A stretch of DNA of 64,000 nucleotides from Thermomicrobium sp. CFH 73360. GTDB lineage: Bacteria; Chloroflexota; Chloroflexia; Thermomicrobiales; Thermomicrobiaceae. The stretch is from assembly GCF_023806465.1 (NCBI RefSeq), contig NZ_JAMSLS010000004.1, positions 74,498-138,497 of the forward strand. Reading direction: 5' to 3'. Below are positions 27,745 to 35,301 of this stretch, in pieces. Under the pieces are notes generated by a model that saw nothing but the letters and a program-made list of their open reading frames with translations, made no database searches and had not been told where the DNA came from. How positions within the stretch are numbered: the stretch's first letter is position 1; every line of letters starts with the position of its first letter. The translations under genes and the position numbers were made by a program.

Positions 27745-28416
27745 ATGAACCATATCGCCGGTAAATCTGATCAGTTCCAGGAAAATGAGATGGCTCATCC
27801 AGCGCGACAGCGATCACTGATTTGGGATCTTGCTGAGACGCTGCTGATCGCCCTGGTTCTCTTCGTCGCGATTCGTGGTGTCATCCTGAATTACCGTGTC
27901 GACGGGTCGAGTATGGAGCCGACCCTGCACAATGGCGAAATGTTGATTGTGAATCGCCGCGCGTATGTGGCGATTCCGCTAGGACGATGGCTGAATGCCA
28001 TTCCGGGAGTGGACGTGGACGAAGGGTGGGTGTGGTACCCATTCGGGCAACCACAGCGCGGTGATATCGTTGTGTTTCGTCCGCCCAATGGCGGGAGTGA
28101 GCCGTATGTGAAGCGGATCATCGCCTTACCTGGGGAGCACGTGGAGATTCGGGAAGGGGCGGTGTTCATCAACGGGAAACGGCTGATTGAGCCATACCTC
28201 GTCGAACCAACAGTTTGGCGTGGGATGACATTGAACCACGAGTATGTCGTGAAGCCTGGTCATGTGTTTGTGATGGGGGACAATCGGAATAACTCGAGTG
28301 ACTCCCGAATTTTCGGGGCTATACCGATGTCGAGCATCATTGGAAAGGCGTGGCTGACCTACTGGCCGCCGGACGAAGCAAAACTCCTCGGTACCCCGGC
28401 CTACGCCTTGGAGTGA
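27745..28416 (+). CDS. lepB: Signal peptidase I
   Basis: This membrane protease removes Sec and Tat signal peptides. The 223-residue product has one N-terminal helix (TLLIALVLFVAIRGVI), the catalytic serine in VDGSSMEPTL, the catalytic lysine in YVKRIIALPGEHVEI, and the box GHVFVMGDNRNNSSDSR. The start is placed at ATG 27745; a later ATG at 27790 has AGGA upstream and is also possible. TATAAT at 27692-27697 is a likely -10. It is divergent from the kinase gene. Confidence 0.94.
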   Translation: MNHIAGKSDQFQENEMAHPARQRSLIWDLAETLLIALVLFVAIRGVILNYRVDGSSMEPTLHNGEMLIVNRRAYVAIPLGRWLNAIPGVDVDEGWVWYPFGQPQRGDIVVFRPPNGGSEPYVKRIIALPGEHVEIREGAVFINGKRLIEPYLVEPTVWRGMTLNHEYVVKPGHVFVMGDNRNNSSDSRIFGAIPMSSIIGKAWLTYWPPDEAKLLGTPAYALE

Positions 28417-28523
28417 GAAGAGGATGGGTGTAGAATCGAGTTGACGCGAGCGGGACAATGGGCGGGTGTGGCCGGAGGACGCCCTGTACGAAAATCTGAG
28501 CGTGCCAGAGGAAGGTGCAGGGT

Positions 28524-29069
28524 ATGATCGAGACGGTAGTCGATAGCATTCGAGTCAGTTTGGTGACGCAGCATCGAGTCGTCCTGCTGAAGGAAGTCCA
28601 TGGAGACCGGCACCTGCCGATCTGGATCGGCCCGTTCGAAGCCGAGGCGATCGCGATGGCGATACAGGGGATGACCCCGGCTCGCCCGCTACCGTACGAC
28701 CTCCTGCGGACAGTCATTAGCGAACTGGGTGCGGAGATCCGCGAGGTTGCGGTTACCGATCTCTCTCAGGAGATCTTCTATGCGCGGATCGTGCTCGCGG
28801 TGAATGGGCGTAGGATCGAGATCGACAGTCGACCCAGTGATGCCATCGCGCTGGCGGTGCGGGCCAAAGTGCCGATCTACGTTGACGAGTCGGTGATGGA
28901 GCGAGCAGGGGTCCGCCTCGAAAGTGAAGAAGAGACGGAGAGCGAAGGCGAGCTGGAGCCTCCGGAGATCGAACGGGTCGAATCCGAGGAGTCGATTTCT
29001 GAGGCTGATCTCTCGGTATTTCGTGAAGTGATCGAGTCGCTTGACTTAGATGATTTGGACAAGAAGTAG
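28524..29069 (+). CDS. Bifunctional nuclease (BFN/DUF151) family protein
   Basis: This 181-residue protein has the DUF151 core: VVLLKEVHGDRHLPIWIGPFEAEAIAM, RPLPYDLLRTVI and IDSRPSDAIALAVRAKVPIYV. The family is annotated as bifunctional nuclease from plant work; the bacterial role is unsettled. After about residue 130 comes a long acidic tail rich in Glu and Ser. The start at ATG 28524 follows GAGGAAGG. A zinc-ribbon gene follows within seven bases, and both probably share a transcript with lepB. Confidence 0.87.
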   Translation: MIETVVDSIRVSLVTQHRVVLLKEVHGDRHLPIWIGPFEAEAIAMAIQGMTPARPLPYDLLRTVISELGAEIREVAVTDLSQEIFYARIVLAVNGRRIEIDSRPSDAIALAVRAKVPIYVDESVMERAGVRLESEEETESEGELEPPEIERVESEESISEADLSVFREVIESLDLDDLDKK

Positions 29070-29075
29070 GACGGC

Positions 29076-29414
29076 ATGGATCCGCGTTGGGAACGTGTGC
29101 GCGCAATTGTGCTGAATCTAGTCGAACGGTGTGCCGTTTGTGGAGAGCGCTTCAGCGCCGAGGATCTGCAGGCGCTGGGGCGTTCACGATCGACGTGGGC
29201 ATTTCGCTTAACCTGTCAGTATTGTGGGGCATCAAGCTTAATTGCTGCGGTGATCGGTGAGGAACAGTTCGCTGACCTTGCACCTGTGCGGCGAGACGAG
29301 CCGGTCACCGAACGGGACGTTGAGGAAATCCGCGAGTTTCTCGAGCGCTTCGACGGAGATTTCCAGCGCCTCTTTGGGTATGAGCGCTGGGGACGTGGAG
29401 CGCGCGAGGAGTGA
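29076..29414 (+). CDS. Small zinc-ribbon-like hypothetical protein
   Basis: This 112-residue protein has two cysteine pairs, CAVCGERFS and CQYCGASS, separated by about 35 residues, a likely zinc site, followed by a helical acidic C-terminus (VTERDVEEIREFLERFDGDFQRLF). I do not recognise a named family. It begins seven bases after the DUF151 gene, so the two are likely made together. Its end faces the DUF1992 gene eight bases away. Confidence 0.7.
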   Translation: MDPRWERVRAIVLNLVERCAVCGERFSAEDLQALGRSRSTWAFRLTCQYCGASSLIAAVIGEEQFADLAPVRRDEPVTERDVEEIREFLERFDGDFQRLFGYERWGRGAREE

Positions 29415-29422
29415 TGTGTTTC

Positions 29423-29872
29423 TCACTCCGGGGGAGTACCACCGCGTCGGCGCCATTCGCGTTCGATCATGTCCTCAGGAAACCGCACGAGTTCGTGAGC
29501 CATCGACGGACAGCGGAGATTGTGCTGATCGATCTTGCGATTCAAGGCGCGGGCGAGTTCACGGTAGCGCCAGGCAAGACGACGAAGAAGTGCGGCATGT
29601 GCCGGATCAGCGAGATCGAGTTCGTCGACGGCGCGCCAGTACTCGTCCCAAGCCTGGCGAACGATTTGACGTTCACTGTAGATCTCTTTGCGAAGTTGAA
29701 GCCAATCAGGAAGTAGGCCATGCCTTTTCAGTAAACGATGAGCCGCCCACGCTTCGGTAGACGGTTCATGGTCATCAGGTAACGGTCGCCCTTCGCCCGG
29801 GAGATTTTGGAAGGCTCCCTGCTCCTGCGCGGTGCGGATTCGTTCCTCGACCAGCCGATCAAGCCAAAACAC
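29423..29872 (-). CDS. DUF1992 / DnaJ-homologue-C28-like protein
   Basis: This 149-residue protein matches DUF1992 by its opening MFWLDRLVEERIRTAQEQGAFQNLPGEGRPL and the RLLKRHGLLPDWLQLRKEI segment. The family occurs in DNAJC28-like eukaryotic proteins, but the bacterial function is unknown; no J-domain is present here. The start is GTG at 29872 with AAGGAG seven bases upstream. A promoter at 29893-29922 drives it, divergent from nuoE. Confidence 0.85.
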   Translation of the reverse strand: MFWLDRLVEERIRTAQEQGAFQNLPGEGRPLPDDHEPSTEAWAAHRLLKRHGLLPDWLQLRKEIYSERQIVRQAWDEYWRAVDELDLADPAHAALLRRLAWRYRELARALNRKIDQHNLRCPSMAHELVRFPEDMIEREWRRRGGTPPE

Positions 29873-29892
29873 ATGATTACTCCTTGTGCCAC

Positions 29893-29933
29893 AGTATAGC
29901 TGCAGCAGAGTGCGTGTGTCAGCGCGGTATACT
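29893..29933. promoter_or_regulatory. Divergent promoters for the DUF1992 gene and nuoE
   Basis: Minus strand: -35 CTGACA (29917-29922) and -10 TATACT (29893-29898) with 18-base spacing, reading toward the DUF1992 gene. Plus strand: TATACT at 29928-29933, 36 bases before the nuoE start, with no clear -35. The two units overlap, so they may compete for polymerase. Confidence 0.55.
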
Positions 29934-29969
29934 GGCGGCCAGGGCGTGGTCGCTGGGAGGGAAATGCCG

Positions 29970-30512
29970 ATGAAGCCGACGAAGGCAGGGCAGACGGTAG
30001 ACCTGGAACCATTGCGGCGGGTACTGGAAGAACGGTTTCGGCCGCGGGACTACCGCGAAGCGCAAGAACTTGTAGTGGGGGCTTGCCAGGAAGCCCAGCG
30101 ACTCTTCGGTTGGGTTCCGCCGGAGGCCGCGCAATTGATTGCAGAGCATCTCGGAGTGACGACCAACCGGATCTATGGACTCTTGACATTCTATGCTGAC
30201 TTTCGGACAGAACCGCCAGGGAGGCATTTTCTGTGGATTTGCCATGGAGCGGCATGCTATGTTGCAGGGGCAGGTAGATTGGTCGAGTTTCTGCACGAGC
30301 GCTATGGGATCACTGGACAGGGGACAACTCCCGATGGCGCACTCACAGTTCACGTCTTCAACGGGTGTCTTGGGGTCTGTGACTTGGCTCCGGTCGCCCA
30401 ACTGGATCATCACGAGTATGTGGGCCTTCTGAGCCTCGAGCGACTACAAGCCCTCATCGCGGAATTACAGGGCGAAGCGCAGACGGAGGCAGCCGATGGG
30501 TCGACTGAGTGA
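29970..30512 (+). CDS. nuoE: NuoE-like 2Fe-2S (thioredoxin-fold) subunit
   Basis: The product is the 24-kDa-type subunit of NADH-oxidising diaphorase modules. The 180 residues comprise a helical N-terminus and a thioredoxin-like ferredoxin domain with four cysteines, C91, C96, C133 and C137 (CHGAAC and FNGCLGVC), which is the complete [2Fe-2S] set. GGGAGG lies nine bases before ATG 29970; an ATG six bases earlier is too near the ribosome site. It overlaps nuoF by 17 bases. No other Complex I gene is in the window. Confidence 0.9.
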   Translation: MKPTKAGQTVDLEPLRRVLEERFRPRDYREAQELVVGACQEAQRLFGWVPPEAAQLIAEHLGVTTNRIYGLLTFYADFRTEPPGRHFLWICHGAACYVAGAGRLVEFLHERYGITGQGTTPDGALTVHVFNGCLGVCDLAPVAQLDHHEYVGLLSLERLQALIAELQGEAQTEAADGSTE

Positions 30513-32214
30513 CCGAAGGGCGTTTGAGCAATATGCAGCGCAGGCGGAGCAGCGGTGGGAGACGCTCTGGTCTGGTGATCGATGGGTGATCTCGGTCGGC
30601 ATCAGCGAGTGCAGTATTGCCAAGGGGGCGTTAGAAACGTACCGTCACCTCGAGTTGCTGCTCTCCGACGGACATATCCCTGGTGTGCTCCGACGAGTCG
30701 GTTGCGCCGGATGGTGCTTTGCCGAACCATTTGTTGAAATCAAACTGCCAGGTCAGCCACCGATCGTCTATGGCTGGATGACTACCGACCGAGTTCCCGA
30801 CCTCCTCGACGCGCTCCGGCGAGGTGAGCTGCGTCCCGAGTGGGCCCTTGGTGTCCGTGCAGGAGAAAGCTGGCGAGGCATTCCTGCTCTACGAGAACAC
30901 CCGTTCCTCCGTTCTCAGCGGCGCCTACTGCTTGAACAGGCCGGCATCATCGACCCAGAATCGATCGATGACTACATTGCGACAGGGGGATACCGGGCTT
31001 TTCTGAAGGCATTGTTGGAGATGACGCCGGAAGAGGTCGTCAACGAGGTGAAGACGTCCAACCTCCGGGGTCGCGGTGGGGCAGGTTTCCCGACGGGTAT
31101 CAAGTGGGAAAGCGGTCGCCGTACACCAGCATGGCCGAAATACGTGGTGGTCAACAGCCACGAGGGAGAACCGAACGTCTTTAAAGATCGTCGACTGCTC
31201 GAGACAAATCCGCATCTTGTCCTTGAAGGCCTCCTGATTGGTTGCTACGCTCTGGAGACGCAGCATGGATACAACTACATCGGTGGTGAGCACGCACTCG
31301 CCTTGCGGCGATTTCAGAAGGCGGTTGAGCAAGCGTACGAGCTGGGACTTCTTGGGGATAACATCCTCGGGAGCGGCTTCTCGTGCCACGTCCGTGTCCG
31401 AACGGGAGGTGGAGCGTACATCTGTGGCGAAGGATCTGCGCTCATGTATGCCATCATGGGCCAACGAGGTCAACCGCGTACCAAGCCGCCCCGCTCCGTA
31501 GAGGAAGGACTTTGGAAGCGACCAACGGTGCTGAATAATACCGAGACGTTTGCATCGATCCCGGCAATCATCCGCAACGGTGGTTCCTGGTATGCTGCGC
31601 TCGGGACCAAGGAGAGTACGGGAACGAAACTTGTCACGATGCAAGGACCGGTGAGGTATCTCGGGGTCGCTGAGATCGAGCTGGGGATGCCCATGCGCCA
31701 GCTGATATTTGAGGTATTCGGCGGTCTGCGCGACGGCTATCGGTTCAAAGGTGTCCAAACTGGGGGTGTCTCAGCCGGACCACTACGGGAGGAAGAACTT
31801 GATGTTCCAGTGGACTTCGATGCGTTGACCCCCCGTGGTGCAATGTTGGGATCGGGTGGGTTTGTAGTCTTCGACGACACGGTCTGCGCAGTTGACTTCG
31901 CACGGTACCTGGTGGCATTCAGCCGATTTGAATCTTGCGGAAAATGCACTCCGTGTCGCTTAGGAACTCCTGCCCTGGTGGAGATCCTCGATCGGATTCG
32001 GCATGGATTCGGTAGACCCGAGGATCTCGATGTGATCCGGTACGCGAGTAAGCACATTATCGATCTCTCGCTGTGTGGCCTTGGGCAGGTCGCACCAATG
32101 CCGCTCCTGGGAATGTTGGAGCGCTTTCGCGAGGAATTCATTGAGCACATTACCGAGCGACGCTGCCGCGCTGGAGTGTGTCCAATGACAGCCGTAGCGC
32201 CGATAGCGCTCTAA
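30496..32214 (+). CDS. nuoF: NuoF-like NADH-binding flavoprotein with N-terminal ferredoxin-like domain
   Basis: The 572-residue product carries a thioredoxin-like [2Fe-2S] domain (about 30-120; C39, C70, C74), then the NuoF core: NADH/FMN glycine loop GRGGAGFPTGIKWE (192-205), NSHEGEPNVFKDRRLLE, YICGEGSALMYAIMG, and the [4Fe-4S] ligands C481, C484, C487 (CGKCTPCRLGTP) with C527. It ends at CRAGVCP, just where hydrogenase-type subunits continue into a ferredoxin domain. This architecture is that of diaphorase subunits of NAD-dependent hydrogenases and formate dehydrogenases (HndC/FdsB type), not of standard Complex I. The catalytic partner is not nearby. Confidence 0.9.
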   Translation: MGRLSDRRAFEQYAAQAEQRWETLWSGDRWVISVGISECSIAKGALETYRHLELLLSDGHIPGVLRRVGCAGWCFAEPFVEIKLPGQPPIVYGWMTTDRVPDLLDALRRGELRPEWALGVRAGESWRGIPALREHPFLRSQRRLLLEQAGIIDPESIDDYIATGGYRAFLKALLEMTPEEVVNEVKTSNLRGRGGAGFPTGIKWESGRRTPAWPKYVVVNSHEGEPNVFKDRRLLETNPHLVLEGLLIGCYALETQHGYNYIGGEHALALRRFQKAVEQAYELGLLGDNILGSGFSCHVRVRTGGGAYICGEGSALMYAIMGQRGQPRTKPPRSVEEGLWKRPTVLNNTETFASIPAIIRNGGSWYAALGTKESTGTKLVTMQGPVRYLGVAEIELGMPMRQLIFEVFGGLRDGYRFKGVQTGGVSAGPLREEELDVPVDFDALTPRGAMLGSGGFVVFDDTVCAVDFARYLVAFSRFESCGKCTPCRLGTPALVEILDRIRHGFGRPEDLDVIRYASKHIIDLSLCGLGQVAPMPLLGMLERFREEFIEHITERRCRAGVCPMTAVAPIAL

Positions 32215-32247
32215 GAGCGACAATCCTGAGAAGACCATGGGTGAGAA

Positions 32248-32274
32248 GCCTGAGGATCGCACAGATCCTCAGGC
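32248..32274. terminator. Perfect 11-bp hairpin between convergent genes
   Basis: GCCTGAGGATC (32248-32258) and GATCCTCAGGC (32264-32274) form a perfect stem with a 5-base loop between nuoF and the cyclodeaminase-family gene. No T-run follows on either strand, so it is a transcript end or RNA-stabilising stem rather than a classic terminator. Confidence 0.6.
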
Positions 32275-32311
32275 ATTGGTCTGGCTCCGTGTTGGATGAG
32301 TGAAGCGTGAA

Positions 32312-33301
32312 TCAAAGCTCGATCTCTTGTCCGTATCCTTCAGCCTGAGCACGCCGGACTGCCTCAGCTGCGACAGCGAGGTCTTGTACAGCATTGCCGA
32401 CCGACTTGAACAAGGTGATTTGCTCAGGGGACGTTCTGGCCGGCTTGAAACCGGCCACAATTTCACCAAGTTCTGTCTGGATATGGGATTCATCGATTGA
32501 CCCAGCGCGCAATGGTTTAATGAGATCTCCAGCTTCGGCCAACGCGGCAGCGACGGAGTCGACCACCACGTAGGCCCGAGCAACCGTTTCCGGTGGAATC
32601 TCCTGCATCTCGGGCGTGAACGCACCGATCGCATTGATGTGAACGCCAGCGGGAACATGGGCATCGTGAAACAAGGGCTCGCGTGCAGTTGTGGCGGTAC
32701 AAATGATGTCAACCGTCGGAAGAACTGATGTCATGTCGTCGATCGGAATCACCTCGGCCTGATGATCTGGTGCTAATTCACGCAGGCGCTGCGCGAAGGT
32801 CGCACTTGCTTCTGGAACTCGGTCATAGACATAAATTGTTTCAATTGGGCGAACGGTGAGAACTGCCCACGCTTGTGTCGGTCCTTGGGCGCCTGCACCG
32901 ATGACGAGGAGTCGGTGTGAGTCAGGACGCGCCAAAAGCTTCGTTGCTGCACCGGACGCTGCTCCAGTGCGAAGCGCAGTGAGGTAGGTGCCGTCTAAGA
33001 GCGCAGTAGGTTCACCCGTTTCTGGGGAGACAGTGAGAACCGCCGCATGGATGGTAGGTTTCTGATAGCGCGAGGGATTCTCAGGGAAGACGGAAACCAC
33101 CTTCAGGCCGAGTCCACCGGAGGAAGGAACATAAGCCGGCATAAAAAGTGTTGTCCCGAGATGATCGGGGATTTCGATTGGCGTGCGGAGCGGCGCATGT
33201 GCTTGGCCGAGAGAGAGATCGCGGAATGCCCGTGTGACAAGCTCGATGGCAACTGACATTGGGACGAGACGATAGACGTCATGCCGCGTCAGGATGCGCA
33301 T
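32312..33301 (-). CDS. Ornithine cyclodeaminase / mu-crystallin family protein
   Basis: This NAD(P)-binding protein of 329 residues belongs to the OCD/mu-crystallin family, which includes ornithine cyclodeaminase, alanine dehydrogenase and ketimine reductases. It starts MRILTRHDVYRLVPMSVAIELV, contains LGLKVVSVFPENP, the substrate-binding TALRTGAASGAAT, and the Rossmann loop LLVIGAGAQGPTQAWAV. Substrate cannot be assigned. ATG 33301 with AAGGA ten bases upstream sets the start; the open frame reaches 100 codons further without family features. Confidence 0.88.
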   Translation of the reverse strand: MRILTRHDVYRLVPMSVAIELVTRAFRDLSLGQAHAPLRTPIEIPDHLGTTLFMPAYVPSSGGLGLKVVSVFPENPSRYQKPTIHAAVLTVSPETGEPTALLDGTYLTALRTGAASGAATKLLARPDSHRLLVIGAGAQGPTQAWAVLTVRPIETIYVYDRVPEASATFAQRLRELAPDHQAEVIPIDDMTSVLPTVDIICTATTAREPLFHDAHVPAGVHINAIGAFTPEMQEIPPETVARAYVVVDSVAAALAEAGDLIKPLRAGSIDESHIQTELGEIVAGFKPARTSPEQITLFKSVGNAVQDLAVAAEAVRRAQAEGYGQEIEL

Positions 33302-33547
33302 GTCTAGGAGTCCTTTCACAACGTCACCGGCTCGATCCTTGTCAGCCGCAGTGTAACACGGCGACGTGAGTATGGGGGACGATAGGGGGGCGTGACGGGA
33401 AGGCAAAGGTTGAGTAGGGGAGGCGGGGAGAAAGGGGGATGGAGAAAGGAAGTCGGCGGAGGCGAAGTGAAGGGGAGACGCGGACAATGGCCTTGGACGA
33501 CATATCCCTGCAACGCTAACGACGCCGTTCCCCCCACACAGAAACCC
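33302..33547. other. Intergenic region with long purine-rich tract
   Basis: No gene is seen. From about 33394 to 33485 the plus strand is nearly all A and G, with runs such as GGGGAGG, GGGGAGAAAGGGGGA and GAAAGGAAG. On the minus strand this is the far leader of the cyclodeaminase-family gene. Confidence 0.5.
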
Positions 33548-33577
33548 TTGACGAACTGCCAAGACCTGTGGCAGAAT
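33548..33577 (+). promoter_or_regulatory. tRNA-Asn promoter
   Basis: -35 TTGACG (33548-33553) and -10 CAGAAT (33572-33577) are spaced by 18 bases, ending 24 bases before the tRNA. Confidence 0.6.
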
Positions 33578-33601
33578 CCGAGTGCGACAATCGAGGAGCG
33601 G

Positions 33602-33673
33602 TCCCCGATAGCTCAACGGTAGAGCAGGCGGCTGTTAACCGCAAGGTTGCAGGTTCGAATCCTGCTCGGGGAG
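33602..33673 (+). tRNA. tRNA-Asn (anticodon GUU)
   Basis: The acceptor arm pairs TCCCCGA (33602-33608) with TCGGGGA (33666-33672), discriminator G at 33673. The anticodon loop CTGTTAA gives GUU. One mismatch (G-A) closes the anticodon stem at positions 27-43. The T-arm GCAGGTTCGAATCCTGC is canonical; CCA is not encoded. Confidence 0.97.
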
Positions 33674-33709
33674 CCGGTATTCCAGGTCAGGCCTCGACAG
33701 CAAAGCGCT

Positions 33710-33746
33710 CACCTCGCTGACATCCTGCGAGGTGTTTTCTTTTCTT
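33710..33746 (+). terminator. Terminator of tRNA-Asn
   Basis: CACCTCGC (33710-33717) and GCGAGGTG (33727-33734) form an 8-bp stem with a 9-base loop, followed by TTTTCTTTTCTT. Confidence 0.8.
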
Positions 33747-34313
33747 CCAGAAGCGACGGAACAGATTTGACCGACCTTCCGGAGACGACGTGCGGACGAT
33801 CCCGTGCTCACGTTGGAGGTGAGGAAGAGATGCTCTGTTCCCCACCAACTTCGGAGCCGCTCGGCCTCCTTACTGGAGGTAAGTCCCGGTCCACTTCCGG
33901 TCCTTGGTACGAGTGAAGTTGGTCTCTTGCACCAGGGAAGGCATCCGCTATCGAAGTCACTTGGCCACGCCGCTCCGCGAGCCTCGGCAATATCGCTATC
34001 TCTTCACAAGCGCACTCTTAATCTGCCGACGGAACGACCACATCAGGAGACAGAGTACCGGCAAAGTGGCTGCTCATCCTTCCCTTTCGCGCTGCTGGTG
34101 TCACACCGCTGTTCAGTACCCACTCGGCAGAACCACCAGAGCCGTCCCTACTCGTAAAGGTTCGCCACCACCGGCATCAGTGGCACTTCTGAGCTCAAAT
34201 TGTGACCGTCTCTTACCATCAAGAGCCGCAGAGGGCGATAGAATCCGATCAGTCCGATCGCGTGTCGGACGACAGAGAGGCCGAAAGTGGCAATTGGGAA
34301 GAAGGAGACGAGC
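33747..34313. other. 567-base intergenic region, nothing recognised
   Basis: Between the tRNA-Asn terminator and the glyoxylate reductase gene I find no supported gene. The open frames here have no ribosome sites or family motifs. I looked for a T-box, RNase P RNA, SRP RNA and tmRNA signatures and found none. Confidence 0.45.
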
Positions 34314-35297
34314 GTGCGAGTAGTCGTCACCAGACGAATCCCCGAAACGGGAATCGAGGTACTCCGGCGCGCAGGATACGAGGTCAGGATCTGGCCTGGA
34401 CCATTACCGCCGACGCGTGAAGAACTCCTCCAATTCGCCAAAGATGCTGATGGTCTCCTCACCCTCCTCACCGAACGAATCGACGCCAAACTCCTTGATG
34501 CCTTACCATCAATCAAAGCCGTCAGTAACATGGCCGTCGGCTTTGACAACATCGATGTCGAGGCGTGCACCGCTCGGGGTGTCGTCGTCTGTATCACGCC
34601 AGATGTTCTGACGGAGACGACCGCAGACTTCACCTGGGCTCTCATCCTTGCCGTCGCACGGCATGTCTGTGAAGCTGCAGACGCTGTCCATCGCGGCCAG
34701 TGGCGAACTTGGGAGCCGCTCGGCTTCCTCGGGCAAGATGTGGCAGGAGCGACGCTGGGCATTGTTGGTTTCGGTCGCATCGGCCAGGCTGTCGCACGAC
34801 GTGCGAGCGGTTTCCGGATGCGCGTGGTCTATACCGACCGGGAGCAACGACCGCCCGAGATTGAACAGCAACTACGAGCAACCTTTCTGCCACTCGATCA
34901 GCTGCTAGCTGAGAGTGATATCGTTACACTACACGTGCCGCTAACGCCTGAGACCAGGAAACTCATTGGGGCTCGTGAATTGGCTCTCATGAAACCGAAC
35001 GCCATGCTGATCAACACAGCGCGAGGAGCAGTCGTGGATACAGACGCCCTCGTGGCAGCACTTCGTGACCGACGCTTGTGGGGTGCCGGACTTGACGTCA
35101 CGGATCCGGAGCCGCTGCCGGCCGACCATCCACTCTTGCAGTGCCCCAACGTCATCGTCACCCCGCACATCGCGAGCGCTAGTGAGGTCACACGAGCACG
35201 GATGGCTCAGCTCGCTGCTGAAAACCTGGTCGCCGCACTGCGAGGTGAACGCCCACCCCGTTCGCTCAATTGGGACGAACTGCATCGGAAAGGATAA
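34314..35297 (+). CDS. gyaR: D-2-hydroxyacid dehydrogenase (glyoxylate/hydroxypyruvate reductase type)
   Basis: The 327-residue product is an NAD(P)-dependent dehydrogenase of the glyoxylate reductase (GyaR) group of D-2-hydroxyacid dehydrogenases. It has the substrate segment MAVGFDNIDVEACTARGV, the Rossmann loop TLGIVGFGRIGQAVARRA, the catalytic Arg in INTARGAVVDTDAL, the Glu of TDPEPLPADHPLL and the His in VTPHIASASEVTR. It is shorter than SerA and lacks an ACT domain. GTG 34314 with AAGGAG six bases upstream is preferred; GTG at 34287 is possible. fabF follows after four bases. Confidence 0.88.
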   Translation: MRVVVTRRIPETGIEVLRRAGYEVRIWPGPLPPTREELLQFAKDADGLLTLLTERIDAKLLDALPSIKAVSNMAVGFDNIDVEACTARGVVVCITPDVLTETTADFTWALILAVARHVCEAADAVHRGQWRTWEPLGFLGQDVAGATLGIVGFGRIGQAVARRASGFRMRVVYTDREQRPPEIEQQLRATFLPLDQLLAESDIVTLHVPLTPETRKLIGARELALMKPNAMLINTARGAVVDTDALVAALRDRRLWGAGLDVTDPEPLPADHPLLQCPNVIVTPHIASASEVTRARMAQLAAENLVAALRGERPPRSLNWDELHRKG

Positions 35298-35301
35298 CAA
35301 G

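Noticed and set aside
30925-31758. Minus-strand open frame of 277 codons antisense to nuoF
   Set aside because: Shadow of nuoF, which has complete cofactor motifs on the plus strand.
33747-34313. T-box leader or structural RNA (RNase P, SRP, tmRNA) before gyaR
   Set aside because: None of the conserved core sequences are present and no terminator/antiterminator pair is seen.
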